A stretch of 64,000 nt of DNA. Origin: Candidatus Streptomyces philanthi (GTDB lineage Bacteria; Actinomycetota; Actinomycetes; Streptomycetales; Streptomycetaceae). The notes beneath the pieces were generated by a model that saw only the letters and a program-made list of their open reading frames with translations, was not told where the DNA came from and did not search any database. The stretch lies in NCBI GenBank assembly GCA_018114805.1, contig CP073042.1, positions 558,001-622,000 on the forward strand. The letters are read 5' to 3'. The stretch's first letter is position 1. The number at the start of each line of letters is the position of its first letter. Below, piece by piece: positions 49,318 through 62,268 of this stretch. Both the position numbers and the translations under genes were made by a program.

Positions 49318-49986
49318 ATGTCCCGTACGGACACGACTTCGACACGTCGCGGCATCTACGCGCGTCGAGCCACCGCCGTCGGCGGTCTCGCCACGCTGGT
49401 CGGCACGCTGGTGCTGAGCGGTCCGAGCGCGCAGGCCGCGCCGCCCACCCCGCCGAGCGCTGACACCGCGCACACCTACCTCTCCCAGCTCACCGTCAAG
49501 TCCAAGGGCTCGTCCGACAGTTACAGCCGCGAGAAGTTCCCGCACTGGAGCACACAGAGCGGCGCCTGCAACACCCGCGAGGTCGTCCTGAAGCGCGACG
49601 GCAAGAACGTCGAGCAGAACAGCAGTTGCGCCGCGGTCAAGGGCACCTGGTTCTCGCCGTACGACGGACAGACCTGGAGCGCCGCGTCGGACGTGGACAT
49701 CGACCACGTGGTGCCGCTGTCCGAGGCGTGGAAGTCCGGCGCCAGCAAGTGGACCACCTCCCGCCGCGAGGGCTTCGCCAACGACCTCGGCCGCGCGCAG
49801 CTCATCGCCGTGACGGACAACGTCAACCAGGCCAAGGGCGACAAGGACCCGGGCGAGTGGCTGCCGCCCACCAAGAGCTACCATTGCACGTACGCCCGGA
49901 TGTGGGTCTCGGTCAAGCATCACTACGACCTGTCCGTGGACAGCTCCGAGAAGAGCGCCCTCAGCCGCATCCTCAACGGCTACTGA
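49318..49986 (+). CDS. Secreted HNH-family nuclease (GmrSD/DUF1524-like)
   Basis: An intact 222-residue protein from ATG 49318 (SD GAGGGAG). The signal peptide spans about residues 1-40 (GGLATLVGTLVLSGPSAQA). The mature nuclease has the betabetaalpha-metal signature DVDIDHVVPLSEAWKSGA (catalytic His), NDLGRAQLIAVTDNVNQAKGDKDPGEWLPP (Asn) and KSYHCTYARMWVSVKHHYDLSV. Two Cys pairs (ACNTREV / SSCAAV) are visible. Streptomycetes secrete such nucleases to recycle extracellular DNA; it may also act against competitors. No immunity gene is adjacent, in line with extracellular activity. Confidence 0.92.
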   Translation: MSRTDTTSTRRGIYARRATAVGGLATLVGTLVLSGPSAQAAPPTPPSADTAHTYLSQLTVKSKGSSDSYSREKFPHWSTQSGACNTREVVLKRDGKNVEQNSSCAAVKGTWFSPYDGQTWSAASDVDIDHVVPLSEAWKSGASKWTTSRREGFANDLGRAQLIAVTDNVNQAKGDKDPGEWLPPTKSYHCTYARMWVSVKHHYDLSVDSSEKSALSRILNGY

Positions 49987-50303
49987 CGGCCCCACCCGCC
50001 GCCGGCCCACCGCCCGCGCGGCGCCGCGCCGATCCGCCGCACCCGACCGACGGGGGCGGCGGATCGGTCGCGTCCCGGGACCGATTCCGGCGCGCCCGAC
50101 CTCCCTTCCGGCCTCCGGTCGCCACCGGTCGCCTCCGCCAGCCTTCCCAGATGGTGTTCCGGCCCGCCCGGCCCCGCCATTCCGTACCGTACGAACACGG
50201 GTACGCCGGACCCGGCACGCACGCGGCGCCGCGGCGGCAGCCACCGGCGGCCACCGGCGAGACGCCCGCGGGTCGGCGGGTGAGGGCGATGGGGGGAGCG
50301 CGG
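49987..50303. other. 317-bp intergenic region
   Basis: GC-rich region between the HNH nuclease and the PhoD-like gene. ACCGTACGAACACGGGTACG near 50185 contains a short GTAC-centred repeat. No gene or strong terminator was recognised. Confidence 0.4.
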
Positions 50304-52017
<1,714 letters not shown>

Positions 52018-52090
52018 CCGCCCCGCCCCGTCGGCGCCCCGGGCACCCGCCGCCGGACCGCGCGGTCGGCGGGGCCCGGGGCAGGCGGGC

Positions 52091-52813
52091 TACCCCGGCT
52101 CGTCGGTGGGCGCGCTGTCCGGCGACCGCCTGCGCCACGTGCGCCGAGGCGGCGTCCTTGACGACGCCGACGCCCGTGAGCACGCCCGCGCCGTCCTCCT
52201 GCTCAAGGAGCGCGAGCAGCAGGTGCTCCGGTGCCGATCTCACGGTGCCCCAGGCGCAGCGCCTCGCGGAAGGTCAGCTCCAGCACCTTGCGCGCGCCCG
52301 GCCTGTACGGGATGAGTTCAGGCGCCTCGCCGGTGGCGGGGGCAGGCAGCGCGGCGAGCGCCGCCTCGCCCACCCGCTCCAGGGGCACCCCCTGGGCGCG
52401 GATGGCCTGCGCGGCCAGCGTGTCGGGCGCGCTCAGCAGGCCGAGCGTCAGCTGCACGGGGCCGACCTGGGGGCTGGCCGCGGCCTTGGCCTCGTTGTGG
52501 GCGCTCACCACGACGTTGCGGGCGGCGGTGGTGAACTGGTTGAAACCCTGCTGGGCGTCGAGCGCCGGCGCCTCGGCGGCGCCCTTGGGCACGAACCGCT
52601 TCTGGGCCGCCTGCCGGGTGACGCCCATGCTCTTGCCGATCTCGGTCCAGGAGGCGCCGGAGAGGCGGGCCTGGCCCACGAAGTGGCCGATGAGGTGGTC
52701 GGCGGCGTCCACCGCGCCGGAGAGCTGGTCGAGCGCGTCGGGGTAGGCCCGCCTGATGGCCTCGATCAGTCCGTCGAGCCGCACGGGGGCGTTATGTCCA
52801 AGGGCTTCGTCAT
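52091..52813 (-). pseudogene. Helix-turn-helix regulator with Clp N-terminal (Clp_N) domains (frameshifts)
   Basis: Reconstructed start ATG 52813 (TKPLDITPPVRLDGLIEAIRR). One C is missing near 52790, so as read the frame starts at TTG 52820. The N-terminal half has a helix-turn-helix (SWTEIGKSMGVTRQAAQKRF). The C-terminal half is a Clp_N repeat (TTAARNVVVSAHNEAKAAASPQVGPVQLTLGLL ... FREALRLGHR). A frameshift near 52235 is followed by EHLLLALLEQEDGAGVLTGVGV and SAPTDEPG-stop at 52091 in a third frame. ClpA/ClpC N-domains bind substrates or adaptors, so fusion to a DNA-binding domain suggests a protease-linked regulator. Two palindromic operators sit in its own promoter. Confidence 0.75.
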
Positions 52814-52815
52814 GT

Positions 52816-52832
52816 GTCAACCATAGGTTGAC
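52816..52832. promoter_or_regulatory. Palindromic operator 1, GTCAACC-N3-GGTTGAC
   Basis: GTCAACCATAGGTTGAC is a perfect palindrome with 7-bp arms, starting 3 bp before the reconstructed ATG of the Clp_N-HTH gene and covering the -10 hexamer of its promoter. With operator 2 at 29-bp spacing it suggests autorepression. Confidence 0.72.
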
Positions 52833-52849
52833 AATTCCTCACTCGTCAA
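52820..52849 (-). promoter_or_regulatory. Leaderless promoter of the Clp_N-HTH gene
   Basis: On the - strand: -35 TTGACG (52849-52844), 18-bp spacer, -10 TATGGT (52825-52820). Seven bases after the -10 comes the A of the reconstructed ATG (52813), so the transcript would start at or next to the initiation codon. The -10 lies in operator 1 and the -35 in operator 2. Confidence 0.55.
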
Positions 52850-52861
52850 CCTTGGATTGAC
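52845..52861. promoter_or_regulatory. Palindromic operator 2, GTCAACC-N3-GATTGAC
   Basis: GTCAACCTTGGATTGAC is identical in its left arm and one base different in its right arm to operator 1, and lies 29 bp (about three helical turns) from it, covering the -35. Confidence 0.7.
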
Positions 52862-53447
52862 AGTTGAGATGCACCAAGCGCCCACGCGACACCTTCGCGC
52901 CACGCCGACGCGCGCCACCCCTCGCCGACGACTCGACCGGCACCCCACCCCGACGGGCGGGACCTGCCGCGTCCGGCACATGCGGAACGGGGAGCCGCGA
53001 CCCGGTCAGGGCGATGCGTTTCGGCCATTCGAGAGCCATGCCACCCGAGGCGCCGGGAAGCGGGTCACCAGCGGCCCGCGAAAAGTCCATACCAACTAGT
53101 CGAGACCGCCTGATGGTCATGCCCATGTCGCCCTAGGACTCGACACGGCGACCGGACCCGTTCACCACACCCCGCCCACAACGGGGCGTTCCCCACCGCA
53201 CACGCGATGACCTCGCATCACGCGCGCCCAACCAGCCACCGCACGGCCCCTGGCAGCGGCGATGGACAAGGCGATGGACAAAAGGGGGCACCCGCGCCGC
53301 CGCGCGAACCCCGTCGCTCCCGCCGGCGCGCGAACCCCGTCGCGGGACGAGCAGATCTGGCAGAACTTGAACTTGCAACAAAATATTAGGCGTCCCTAAC
53401 CTGGCCCCCTCGTTGTTTCCCGTCCCCGAAACGAGGAGTCCCCTGTC
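52862..53447. other. 586-bp intergenic region upstream of DoxX
   Basis: Shared upstream region of the Clp_N-HTH gene (- strand) and the DoxX gene (+ strand). GC falls sharply at 53360-53400 (TTGCAACAAAATATTAGGCG), the likely DoxX promoter. TTAGG-CGTC-CCTAA there is a 5-bp inverted repeat. The remainder is GC-rich without supported genes. Confidence 0.5.
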
Positions 53448-53906
53448 ATGTCGTCCCCCACCTCGCTCACCGAGCAGCTCGACGCCGCGCGACCGCGCGT
53501 TACCTCGCTCTTCCGGATCGTCGTCGGCCTGCTCTTCGCCTGCCACGGCGCCTCGTCGCTCTTCGGCAGCTTCGGCGGCGTCGACGGCGCCGGCGGCACC
53601 GTGGACACCGGCACCTGGCCGGGCTGGTATGCGGCCGTGATCCAGCTCGTCGGCGGCGTCCTCGTGATGACCGGCCTGTTCACCCGCAGCGCGGCCTTCA
53701 TATCCTCCGGCTCGATGGCGTACGCTTACTTCACCGAGCACCAGACGGAGAAGCTGTGGCCGCTGGAGAATGGCGGCGAGGCGTCCGCGATGTTCTGCTG
53801 GGCGTTCCTCATGATCGTCTTCACCGGCCCCGGCCCCTGGGCCCTGGACCGGCCCCTCGGCGAGCGGCGCGCCGCCGAGCCGCACCGCCAGCCGACCCGC
53901 GTCTGA
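53448..53906 (+). CDS. DoxX-family membrane protein
   Basis: An intact 152-residue protein from ATG 53448 (SD AGGAG). Four predicted helices: LFRIVVGLLFACHGASSLFG, WYAAVIQLVGGVLVMTGLF, AFISSGSMAYAYFTEH and AMFCWAFLMIVFTGPGPWALD. DoxX family proteins in actinobacteria have been linked to redox/thiol stress complexes (with SodA and SseA in mycobacteria) and to quinol oxidation. The low-GC promoter upstream suggests regulated expression. No partner gene is adjacent. Confidence 0.88.
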   Translation: MSSPTSLTEQLDAARPRVTSLFRIVVGLLFACHGASSLFGSFGGVDGAGGTVDTGTWPGWYAAVIQLVGGVLVMTGLFTRSAAFISSGSMAYAYFTEHQTEKLWPLENGGEASAMFCWAFLMIVFTGPGPWALDRPLGERRAAEPHRQPTRV

Positions 53907-54389
53907 CGCCACCCGGCCGACCGCCGGCCCGCAAGCCCGCCTCCACCGGGCGGCACCCGGCACCACCCGCGCAGCCTGCACCCGGGCGCGCTCCGATCAC
54001 GATCGGGGCGCGGCCGGGCGCCGTTCCGGCCCGCCGGCGCCGACCGCCAGGCGCCCCGGCGGCCACGGTTCCGACGGCTTCGCCGACCTGCGGATATAAC
54101 GACGTGACGACGAGTCGACATATCGAGACCCGCCCGCGCGGGTGGACCGTTATGAACCGTTGCTCATGGTATGCACCAGGGTATCGGGCGCAAGATCGAC
54201 CGGAGACAGCCCGGTCACCCGCGCCACGGGCGGCCGCACGCCGTGATCTCGGCGTTATGCAGCCGCGGTGACCGCTCTCGGCTCGGTATGCTCTATCAGC
54301 ACAGGCATACGCTGTATGGCTGTGCTGAAGAGGCTGCTCCTGCCGCTCCCCTGCGACGTCGCGGCGGGGGAACGGGACCGGGAGAGACG
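53907..54389. other. 483-bp intergenic region upstream of the DedA-like gene
   Basis: Contains lower-GC patches at 54090-54130 (GATATAACGACG ... CGACATATC, with GATAT/ATATC ends) and 54270-54325 (GGTATGCTCTATCAGCAC ... GTATGGCTGTGC), probably promoter or operator DNA. An open frame extends back to 54171, but its N-terminal residues are basic and unlike the family. Confidence 0.45.
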
Positions 54390-55040
54390 TTGCTGGAAAC
54401 CTTGGGGTCGCTGGTCGACACCCCGTGGATCTACGTGATCATTGGTGCGTCTGTGGTCCTCGACGTCTTCCTGCCCGTGCTACCCAGCGGCATCCTGGTG
54501 ATCGCCGCGGCCACCGCCGCCGGCACGACGACGGCCGACGCCGTCGGGGCCGCGCGGGGCGTCAAGCCCGACGCCGACGTTCCCGAGATGCTCGCGCTCG
54601 TGCTGTGCGCCGCCACCACCTCCGTCCTCGGCGACCTGGTCGCCTACCGGCTGGCCTGGCGCGGCGGCGAACGCCTCGACCGCGCCATCGCCCGCTCCCG
54701 CCGACTGACCGCCGCCCAGCAGAAGTTGGGCGCCGCGCTGGAGCGAGGCGGCGCCACGCTCGTGGTCCTCGCGCGGTTCGCGCCCGCCGGCCGCTCCGTG
54801 GTGAGCCTGGGAGCCGGCGCCGCGCACCGCAAGGTCGCCGAGTTCCTGCCGTGGTCGGCGCTGGCCGGGCTGATGTGGGCGGCGTACAGCGTGGGCCTCG
54901 GCTACCTCGGCAGCCAGTGGCTCGGCGCCACCTGGCTCAGCACCGCGGTCTCGGTGCTCGCCCTGTTCGCCGTGGGCACCATCGCCGGGTACGTGATGAG
55001 CCGACGGCCGAGCAACCAGAAGGCCCAGCAGGCCGCCTGA
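54390..55040 (+). CDS. DedA/VTT-family membrane protein
   Basis: About 216 residues. The preferred start is TTG 54390 with GGGAGAG just upstream, giving LETLGSLVDTPWIYVIIGASVVLDVFLPVLPSG at the N-terminus. The frame is open back to 54171, but without family similarity. VTT-domain features: FLPVLPSGILVIAAA, LGDLVAYRLAWRGG, ARFAPAGRSVVSLGAGA (the conserved Arg/Gly amphipathic loop) and two final helices. DedA proteins move or flip lipids such as undecaprenyl phosphate and support membrane homeostasis. Intact. Confidence 0.82.
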   Translation: MLETLGSLVDTPWIYVIIGASVVLDVFLPVLPSGILVIAAATAAGTTTADAVGAARGVKPDADVPEMLALVLCAATTSVLGDLVAYRLAWRGGERLDRAIARSRRLTAAQQKLGAALERGGATLVVLARFAPAGRSVVSLGAGAAHRKVAEFLPWSALAGLMWAAYSVGLGYLGSQWLGATWLSTAVSVLALFAVGTIAGYVMSRRPSNQKAQQAA

Positions 55041-55265
55041 CCGCCACACCGGTCAACCCTCGTCCCACAAGTCCCCGTTACGGGCTCGCGCGAGACCGCG
55101 CGGGCCCGTACGACGTCCGGCGGCGCGACCCACGGCCGGGCACCCGCGCACGAGGTGGGAACGCGAATACGGATCAACCGGCGCACGCCCACGTCCGATT
55201 ACGGGCGCCCAAGTAAATCCGGTTATCGTCCCTCCCATGCTCATCTCCCCACCTTCCGCTTCCGT

Positions 55266-55955
55266 ATGGTGACCCGCCGTGCCCGCTCCGGTCTGGGCAT
55301 CGTGGTCAGCGCAGCACTGCTGGGCGCCAGGGTCCTCGCCGTACGCGAACTGGTGACGGACGGACCCGACCCGCTGCCCACAGTCCCGGACGAACACCGC
55401 ACCACTCTGGAGGCCGCCGCCCGCACCTGCGCGCCGCTGAGCGTGCCGCTGCTCGCCGCGCAGATCGACGCGGAGAGCGGCTGGGACCCGCGGGCCAGTT
55501 CGGGCAAGGCCGACGGGATCGCCCAGTTCGCGCCGGTTACCTGGACCGAGTGGGGCCGCGACGGGGACGGCGACGGCCAGGCCGACATCTGGAACCCGAA
55601 GGACGCCATCACCTCGCAGGCACGCTACCTGTGCCACCTCTACGACTCGGTCAAGGACGTCCCCGGGGACCGCACCGAGTTGGTGCTCGCCGCCTACAAC
55701 GCGGGCCCGGGCGCGGTGCTGCGGGCGGGGGGCATCCCCGAGTTCAACGAGACCCGGGGCTACGTCGACCGGATTACCAAACGGCTGCCGCCCGAGTACG
55801 AGCAGACGGAGCGCGAGCGGCGCGAGAAGCTGCGGGAAACGGCCGGGACCGCGCACCCCGAGGGCGGGGACCCGACGCCCACGGCGACCCTGCCCTCGGA
55901 CGCGAGCCCCACCGACGTCGGCTCCACCGCCGCGACCGGCGCCGTCGAAGCGTAG
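55266..55955 (+). CDS. Lytic transglycosylase (SLT-type), exported
   Basis: An intact 229-residue protein; ATG 55266 or GTG 55269. N-terminal signal/anchor helix (LGIVVSAALLGARVLAV), then an SLT domain with the catalytic Glu in AAQIDAESGWDPRASSGKADGIAQFAPVTW, and ELVLAAYNAGPGAVLRAGG typical of the family. The C-terminus is a Thr/Pro/Ala-rich tail. Expected to cleave peptidoglycan glycan strands with 1,6-anhydro ring formation. It follows the DedA gene by 225 bp in the same direction. Confidence 0.88.
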   Translation: MVTRRARSGLGIVVSAALLGARVLAVRELVTDGPDPLPTVPDEHRTTLEAAARTCAPLSVPLLAAQIDAESGWDPRASSGKADGIAQFAPVTWTEWGRDGDGDGQADIWNPKDAITSQARYLCHLYDSVKDVPGDRTELVLAAYNAGPGAVLRAGGIPEFNETRGYVDRITKRLPPEYEQTERERREKLRETAGTAHPEGGDPTPTATLPSDASPTDVGSTAATGAVEA

Positions 55956-56045
55956 CCGCGAACGTGGCCGCTGACGGCTGGCGGGGGTCGCCGGCCGCGC
56001 GAGAGGGCAGGGGCGGGCGCGGGGGCCGATGTGGGCCGCGCGCCC

Positions 56046-56828
56046 TCAGCCCACCTCCGGCACGAGGAAGTCCTCCACCACGCGGACGAGTTCGAGCGGG
56101 GCCTCATCGGCCGCGTAGTGCCCCGCGGCCGGCAGTTCCACCAACTCCGCGGCCGGGTACCAGCGCAGCCAGGTCTCGCGCATGACCCGCGCCGACAGCG
56201 CCGGATCGTGCCCGCCGACCACCACCCGCACCGGCAGCGACAGGCCCTCGACCTGCTCGTGGAAGTCCTCCCGGGCCCAGGAGTCCAGCCAGGCCCGGAG
56301 CGCCTTGGGGTCGATGTGCTCGACCGAGTGCCGGACCATGAGGTCGAGCCAGGCGTCGGGGTGCCGGTTGCCCGTCGTCAGGTCGATGATCGCGCGCCGG
56401 CTGTCCGGGCGGTCCGCGGCCGAGGCGAACAGCTCCCACTGCTCGCCCGACATCGGCACCCCGCTCGCCGGCACCGGCGAGACGCCCAGCAACCGGCGCA
56501 CCCGGTGCGGGGCCGCCACCAGCAGCCGTTGGGCCACCGCGGCACCCATGGAGTGGCCCAGCACGGAGAAGCGCTCCCACCCCAGGTGGTCGACGAGCGC
56601 CAGCAGGTCGCGCGCCGCCTCGCTGGTGGTGTACTCGCCGGGCACCCCGCGCGCCCTGCCGTATCCGCGCAGGTCCGGCAGGACGTAGCTGAACGCCTGG
56701 CGGTCGAGGTGTGGGAGCAGCGCGGTGTAGGCGGAGCGGTCCGCGAACCAGCCGTGGACGGCCACGACCCGGTGCGGGCCCTCTCCGATGACGTCGTGCG
56801 GTGGTACGAAGGGAGCGAGGGGTGCCAC
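56046..56828 (-). CDS. Alpha/beta hydrolase
   Basis: 260 residues from GTG 56828, chosen because APLAPFVPPHDVIGEGPHRVVAVHGWF then sits at the N-terminus as in homologues; the frame is open further upstream to 56972. Catalytic triad: Ser in VLGHSMGAAVAQ (nucleophile elbow G-H-S-M-G), Asp in VVVGGHDPALSA, His in PAAGHYAADEAP. The oxyanion region is HGWFADRSAY. This general esterase/haloperoxidase-like fold gives no specific substrate. Intact. Confidence 0.88.
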   Translation of the reverse strand: MAPLAPFVPPHDVIGEGPHRVVAVHGWFADRSAYTALLPHLDRQAFSYVLPDLRGYGRARGVPGEYTTSEAARDLLALVDHLGWERFSVLGHSMGAAVAQRLLVAAPHRVRRLLGVSPVPASGVPMSGEQWELFASAADRPDSRRAIIDLTTGNRHPDAWLDLMVRHSVEHIDPKALRAWLDSWAREDFHEQVEGLSLPVRVVVGGHDPALSARVMRETWLRWYPAAELVELPAAGHYAADEAPLELVRVVEDFLVPEVG

Positions 56829-59263
<2,435 letters not shown>

Positions 59264-59407
59264 TAGTGCCAGCGCCGTTCCCACGTTCCGCGCCGGCGTT
59301 CCAGCCACCGGGCATATGCGCAGGTGAACCAGGGTTTTGGCGTTCCAGCGTCCCGCATGGGCGCGGTTCCCTTGCCGGCCCGGGCGCGGCCGTGGCGAAG
59401 TTGCCCC

Positions 59408-60106
59408 ATGAACACGCACTCGCACCTCAACAACAACGTCAGCACCGGCATCACCGCCAACACCGCCCGTGCCGGCGTCCGGGCCCGACTCGGCCGGGCC
59501 GGCGCCATCGGCCTGGCCGTCCTGGCCACCGCGGTGACCACCGCCGTACTCGCCCCGACCGCGACCGCGGCCCCGCGGCCGGCCCAGGCGGCCGAGCCCG
59601 CGTTCCTGGCGCCCGGCGAGCTGCCCCCGCACGTCTCCTCCGCCTGGTACGCCAGCCCCGTCACCGCCGGCACGCCGGCCCCGCTGCCGTTCTGCGTCGG
59701 CCCCGCGCTGCCCGGCGCCACCTCCGTACACCACGACTTCTGGACCGAGTACGACACCGGGGCGGTCCAGGTGACCGTCGTGGAGCGGGACGAGACGCGC
59801 GCCAAGTCGCTGGCGGCCCTGTGGAACAAGACCATCCGCGCCTGCGCGGACAAGGTCGAGCAGGAGGACCCCGACGTGACGGCGGAGTTCCGGGACTTCG
59901 GCTCGATCAACGTCGAGGAGGGCGCCAACGTCTACGGCATCCACACGGCCCACGCCTGGGGCTCGTCCGACATCAACATGTTCTCGGTGGGCCGGGACGG
60001 TCGGACGGTCACGGTCGTGAAGTGGGGCCAGATGGGCAACTTCCAGCACGCGCAGGTGCCCGACTTCAAGCAGACCACGACGACCACGGTCAACAAGCTC
60101 TACTGA
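59408..60106 (+). CDS. Secreted protein, sensor-domain-like
   Basis: An intact 232-residue protein from ATG 59408. A twin-basic signal region (RARLGRAGAIGLAVLATAVTTAVLAPTATA), a Pro-rich spacer, then a globular domain (HHDFWTEYDTGAVQVTVVERD, AALWNKTIRACADKVEQEDPDVTAEFRDFGSINVEEGANVYGIHTA, GSSDINMFSVGRDGRTVTVVKWGQMG). The pattern resembles PknH-type extracellular sensor domains found as free secreted proteins in Streptomyces. No catalytic motif. It ends in a strong hairpin terminator. Confidence 0.82.
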   Translation: MNTHSHLNNNVSTGITANTARAGVRARLGRAGAIGLAVLATAVTTAVLAPTATAAPRPAQAAEPAFLAPGELPPHVSSAWYASPVTAGTPAPLPFCVGPALPGATSVHHDFWTEYDTGAVQVTVVERDETRAKSLAALWNKTIRACADKVEQEDPDVTAEFRDFGSINVEEGANVYGIHTAHAWGSSDINMFSVGRDGRTVTVVKWGQMGNFQHAQVPDFKQTTTTTVNKLY

Positions 60107-60136
60107 TCCGGGCCCGGCCCCGTTCCGTACGGCAGC

Positions 60137-60181
60137 GGACCGGCCGCCCCCGCGCACGGGAGGTGCGGGGGCGGCCGGTCC
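60137..60181. terminator. Bidirectional hairpin terminator (17-bp perfect stem)
   Basis: Arms 60137-60153 and 60165-60181 are fully complementary (GGACCGGCCGCCCCCGC / its complement) around an 11-nt loop. It lies between two converging genes, the secreted protein and the snapalysin gene. Confidence 0.88.
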
Positions 60182-60212
60182 GTCGTGCGGGGTCAGGCCG
60201 CGGCGGGCGGCG

Positions 60213-60872
60213 TCACTTGAGGAACGCGCCCTTGTCGAAGGCGCTCAGGCTGGTGATCCCGTTGGCCCAGAGCTGGTCGACACGGGCCGACTCATGCGCG
60301 TTCAGGTTCGGGTTGGTGCAGGACGGGCCGGGGCCACCGCCCGACATCAGCTCGCTGCACGGGCGCGAGTAGTTGTCCGGCAGGCCGAGGACGTGGCCGG
60401 TCTCGTGCGCGGTGACCCGGGTCGAGTGGAACTGCTGGTTCTGCTGGTAGTCCAGGAAGATGTAGCCCCTGCCGTGCCCGTCGGTGCTGGCGTACGAGCC
60501 ACGCGGGTCGTTGCCCTCGCGGTACTCGAAGTCACCGCCCGAGCCCTCCTGGAGCTTCACGTTGGACACGTGCGAGTTCCAGATCTGCGTGCTCTGCGCG
60601 ATCTGCGAGGCGAAGGTGGGTGCCTGGCTGGCGTCGTAGGTGACGGCCCGCTCGCCGGTCTTGGCCTGCTTGGCCTTGGCCGACTCAACGACGGCCGCGA
60701 AGAACGCCTTGGTGGCCGCGGCGTTCTCACCGGACGCCTAGTACGCGGCGATGCTGGCCGGCGTCGAGCGCTGCACGGCGTCCGTGCTGGTGGCGGCCAA
60801 GGCGGGCAGCGCGCTCATGGTGGCCAGGCCGAGGCCGAGCGAGACCGACAGGAATATCTTGGAGTGCTTGAT
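60213..60872 (-). pseudogene. snpA: Snapalysin-type small neutral protease (ATC in start position, in-frame TAG)
   Basis: The secreted zinc metalloprotease family M7. The C-terminal part has the HExxHxxGxxD zinc site ([15 protein letters not shown]), [18 protein letters not shown] and [15 protein letters not shown]; the N-terminal signal peptide is KHSKIFLSVSLGLGLATMSALPALA. The codon at the expected initiator (60872-60870, before KHSKIF) is ATC, with GGAGT 12 bp upstream; no other start is near, so ATG to ATC is likely. A TAG at 60740-60738 interrupts IAAY stop [13 protein letters not shown] in the propeptide. A divergent LysR gene (snpR/mprR arrangement) supports the identity. Confidence 0.82.
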
Positions 60873-61182
60873 GTGGGGGGACTCCTTCGTGCGTCCGGGG
60901 GCCCGGCGACCGCCGTGGGGTAGCGGTCGGGCCGTCCGGAACGTGTCCCGCCGAGTGTCGGGGAGGGATCGCGCGGCGCAGATGATGCCAACTGGCGATA
61001 GCGCGGCGCTATGGGGGCGCGGAAGCCGGTGAACCGCGCGTATCCTCCCGTACCCGGGCAAGGCACCACCGTTGCGGGGCCGGAAGGGCAACGTGGGGCG
61101 ACGTGCCGTTGTCCGGACGCCGACGTGGACGATCGGATGGTGTGTCTGGTGTGCGCCGCGCGTGCGCCGTTATGCTCCGGCC
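60873..61182. other. Divergent snpA/LysR promoter region
   Basis: 310 bp between the two divergent genes. Holds the T-N11-A palindrome listed separately and, closer to snpA, a GTCCGGAACGTGTCC-like segment. Streptomyces snpA/mprA promoters are activated by the LysR regulator from exactly this kind of region. Confidence 0.5.
60998..61012. promoter_or_regulatory. LysR-type T-N11-A operator between snpA and its LysR gene
   Basis: ATAGCGC-G-GCGCTAT is a perfect 15-bp palindrome whose inner T (60999) and A (61011) fit the T-N11-A rule of LysR regulators. It lies about 125 bp from the snapalysin start and 170 bp from the LysR start. Confidence 0.6.
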
Positions 61183-62268
61183 GTGGAGCTCGACGTGAGA
61201 CACCTTCGTGCGCTCTGTGCTATTGCCGACGCAGGCAGCGTGCGCAAGGCAGCACTGCAACTGGGCATGACGCAACCGTCCCTCACCACACAGCTCAGGC
61301 GCATCGAGAAGGCGATCGGTGGTCTGCTGTTCACCCGCGAACAGTCAGACAGCCACCCCACGCCGCTCGGGCGGTCCATCCTGGCCCGGGCCCGGCCGAT
61401 CGTGGCCGACATGAGCGCCCTGGTCACCGCCGCCAACATCAGCGAGGCACACCTGCGCATCGGCAGCACCGGCAACCGCGCCGTGGCCGACTGGCTGCGC
61501 AGGCTGCACGCCCGGCTGCCCGACACGGACACCACGATCCACGTCGACGTCTCCGCCACGATGCTGCTCCAGATGGTGGCCACCCAGCAGCTCGACGTGG
61601 CGTTCGTGCACGAGTTCTCGGGCTTCCCGCTGCCGGTGCCCAGCGGCGTCGAGCGGCGCGTCCTGGTCGCCCGGGAGCCGCAGTTCATCGCCCTCTCCGC
61701 GAGCCACCCGGCGGCCGAACGCCCCGTGGTCCGCCTGGCCGACGACCGCTGGGTGGTCGACCTGACCGTGGAGGACGAGTGCGCCGCGCTGCGCCGCGTC
61801 TTCGCCGAGGCCGGCCTCAACCCCCGCCTGGTGCACGTACGCGACAACACCACGGCCGCCGAACTCGTCGCCTCCGGCGAGGCCGTCACGCCCTGCCAGC
61901 CCACCACGAGCGCCCGCGAGGGCACGGTGATCCGCCCGCTCCGGGACGACCCGCTGACCGTCCAACTGTTCATGGTCTCCCGGCCACACACCACCTGCTC
62001 CCCCGACGCGGACGCGCTCTACGCCGACCTCAGAGCCTCCTACCTGGAGCTGGCCTGGGCGAACGCGGCGTACCGGCTGTGGCTGCTGCGTCACAACAAC
62101 CCGCTGCTGCGCTCCGACGAGGCCGCGCCCGGCGCGCGCCCCTCCTCGGCCGCCGCCTCCTGCCTGGCCCCGATACCGGTCACGCTGCCCGCTCCAGGGC
62201 CTGCTCCAGCGTCGGCACGGGCCGCAGCAGACCCGTCAGGTTGGCGATCTCCATCAGCCGCAGGGTGA
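61183..62268 (+). CDS. LysR-family regulator, SnpR/MprR-like
   Basis: 361 residues as read from GTG 61183 (VELDVRHLRALCAIADAGSV). The N-terminal winged helix is VRKAALQLGMTQPSLTTQLRRIEKAIGGLLF. The effector domain has LRIGSTGNRAVADWLRRLHARLPDT and QFIALSASHPAA. In streptomycetes a LysR protein of this type is divergent from, and activates, the snapalysin gene. The last about 40 residues (after LLRHNNPLLRSDEA) are low-complexity and run about 90 bp into the converging STAS gene, so the true end may be earlier, with an indel near 62130. Confidence 0.8.
   Translation: MELDVRHLRALCAIADAGSVRKAALQLGMTQPSLTTQLRRIEKAIGGLLFTREQSDSHPTPLGRSILARARPIVADMSALVTAANISEAHLRIGSTGNRAVADWLRRLHARLPDTDTTIHVDVSATMLLQMVATQQLDVAFVHEFSGFPLPVPSGVERRVLVAREPQFIALSASHPAAERPVVRLADDRWVVDLTVEDECAALRRVFAEAGLNPRLVHVRDNTTAAELVASGEAVTPCQPTTSAREGTVIRPLRDDPLTVQLFMVSRPHTTCSPDADALYADLRASYLELAWANAAYRLWLLRHNNPLLRSDEAAPGARPSSAAASCLAPIPVTLPAPGPAPASARAAADPSGWRSPSAAG

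Noticed and set aside
54171..54389. N-terminal extension of the DedA-like protein to 54171
   Set aside because: Basic, non-family sequence with no ribosome site; TTG 54390 gives the family N-terminus.
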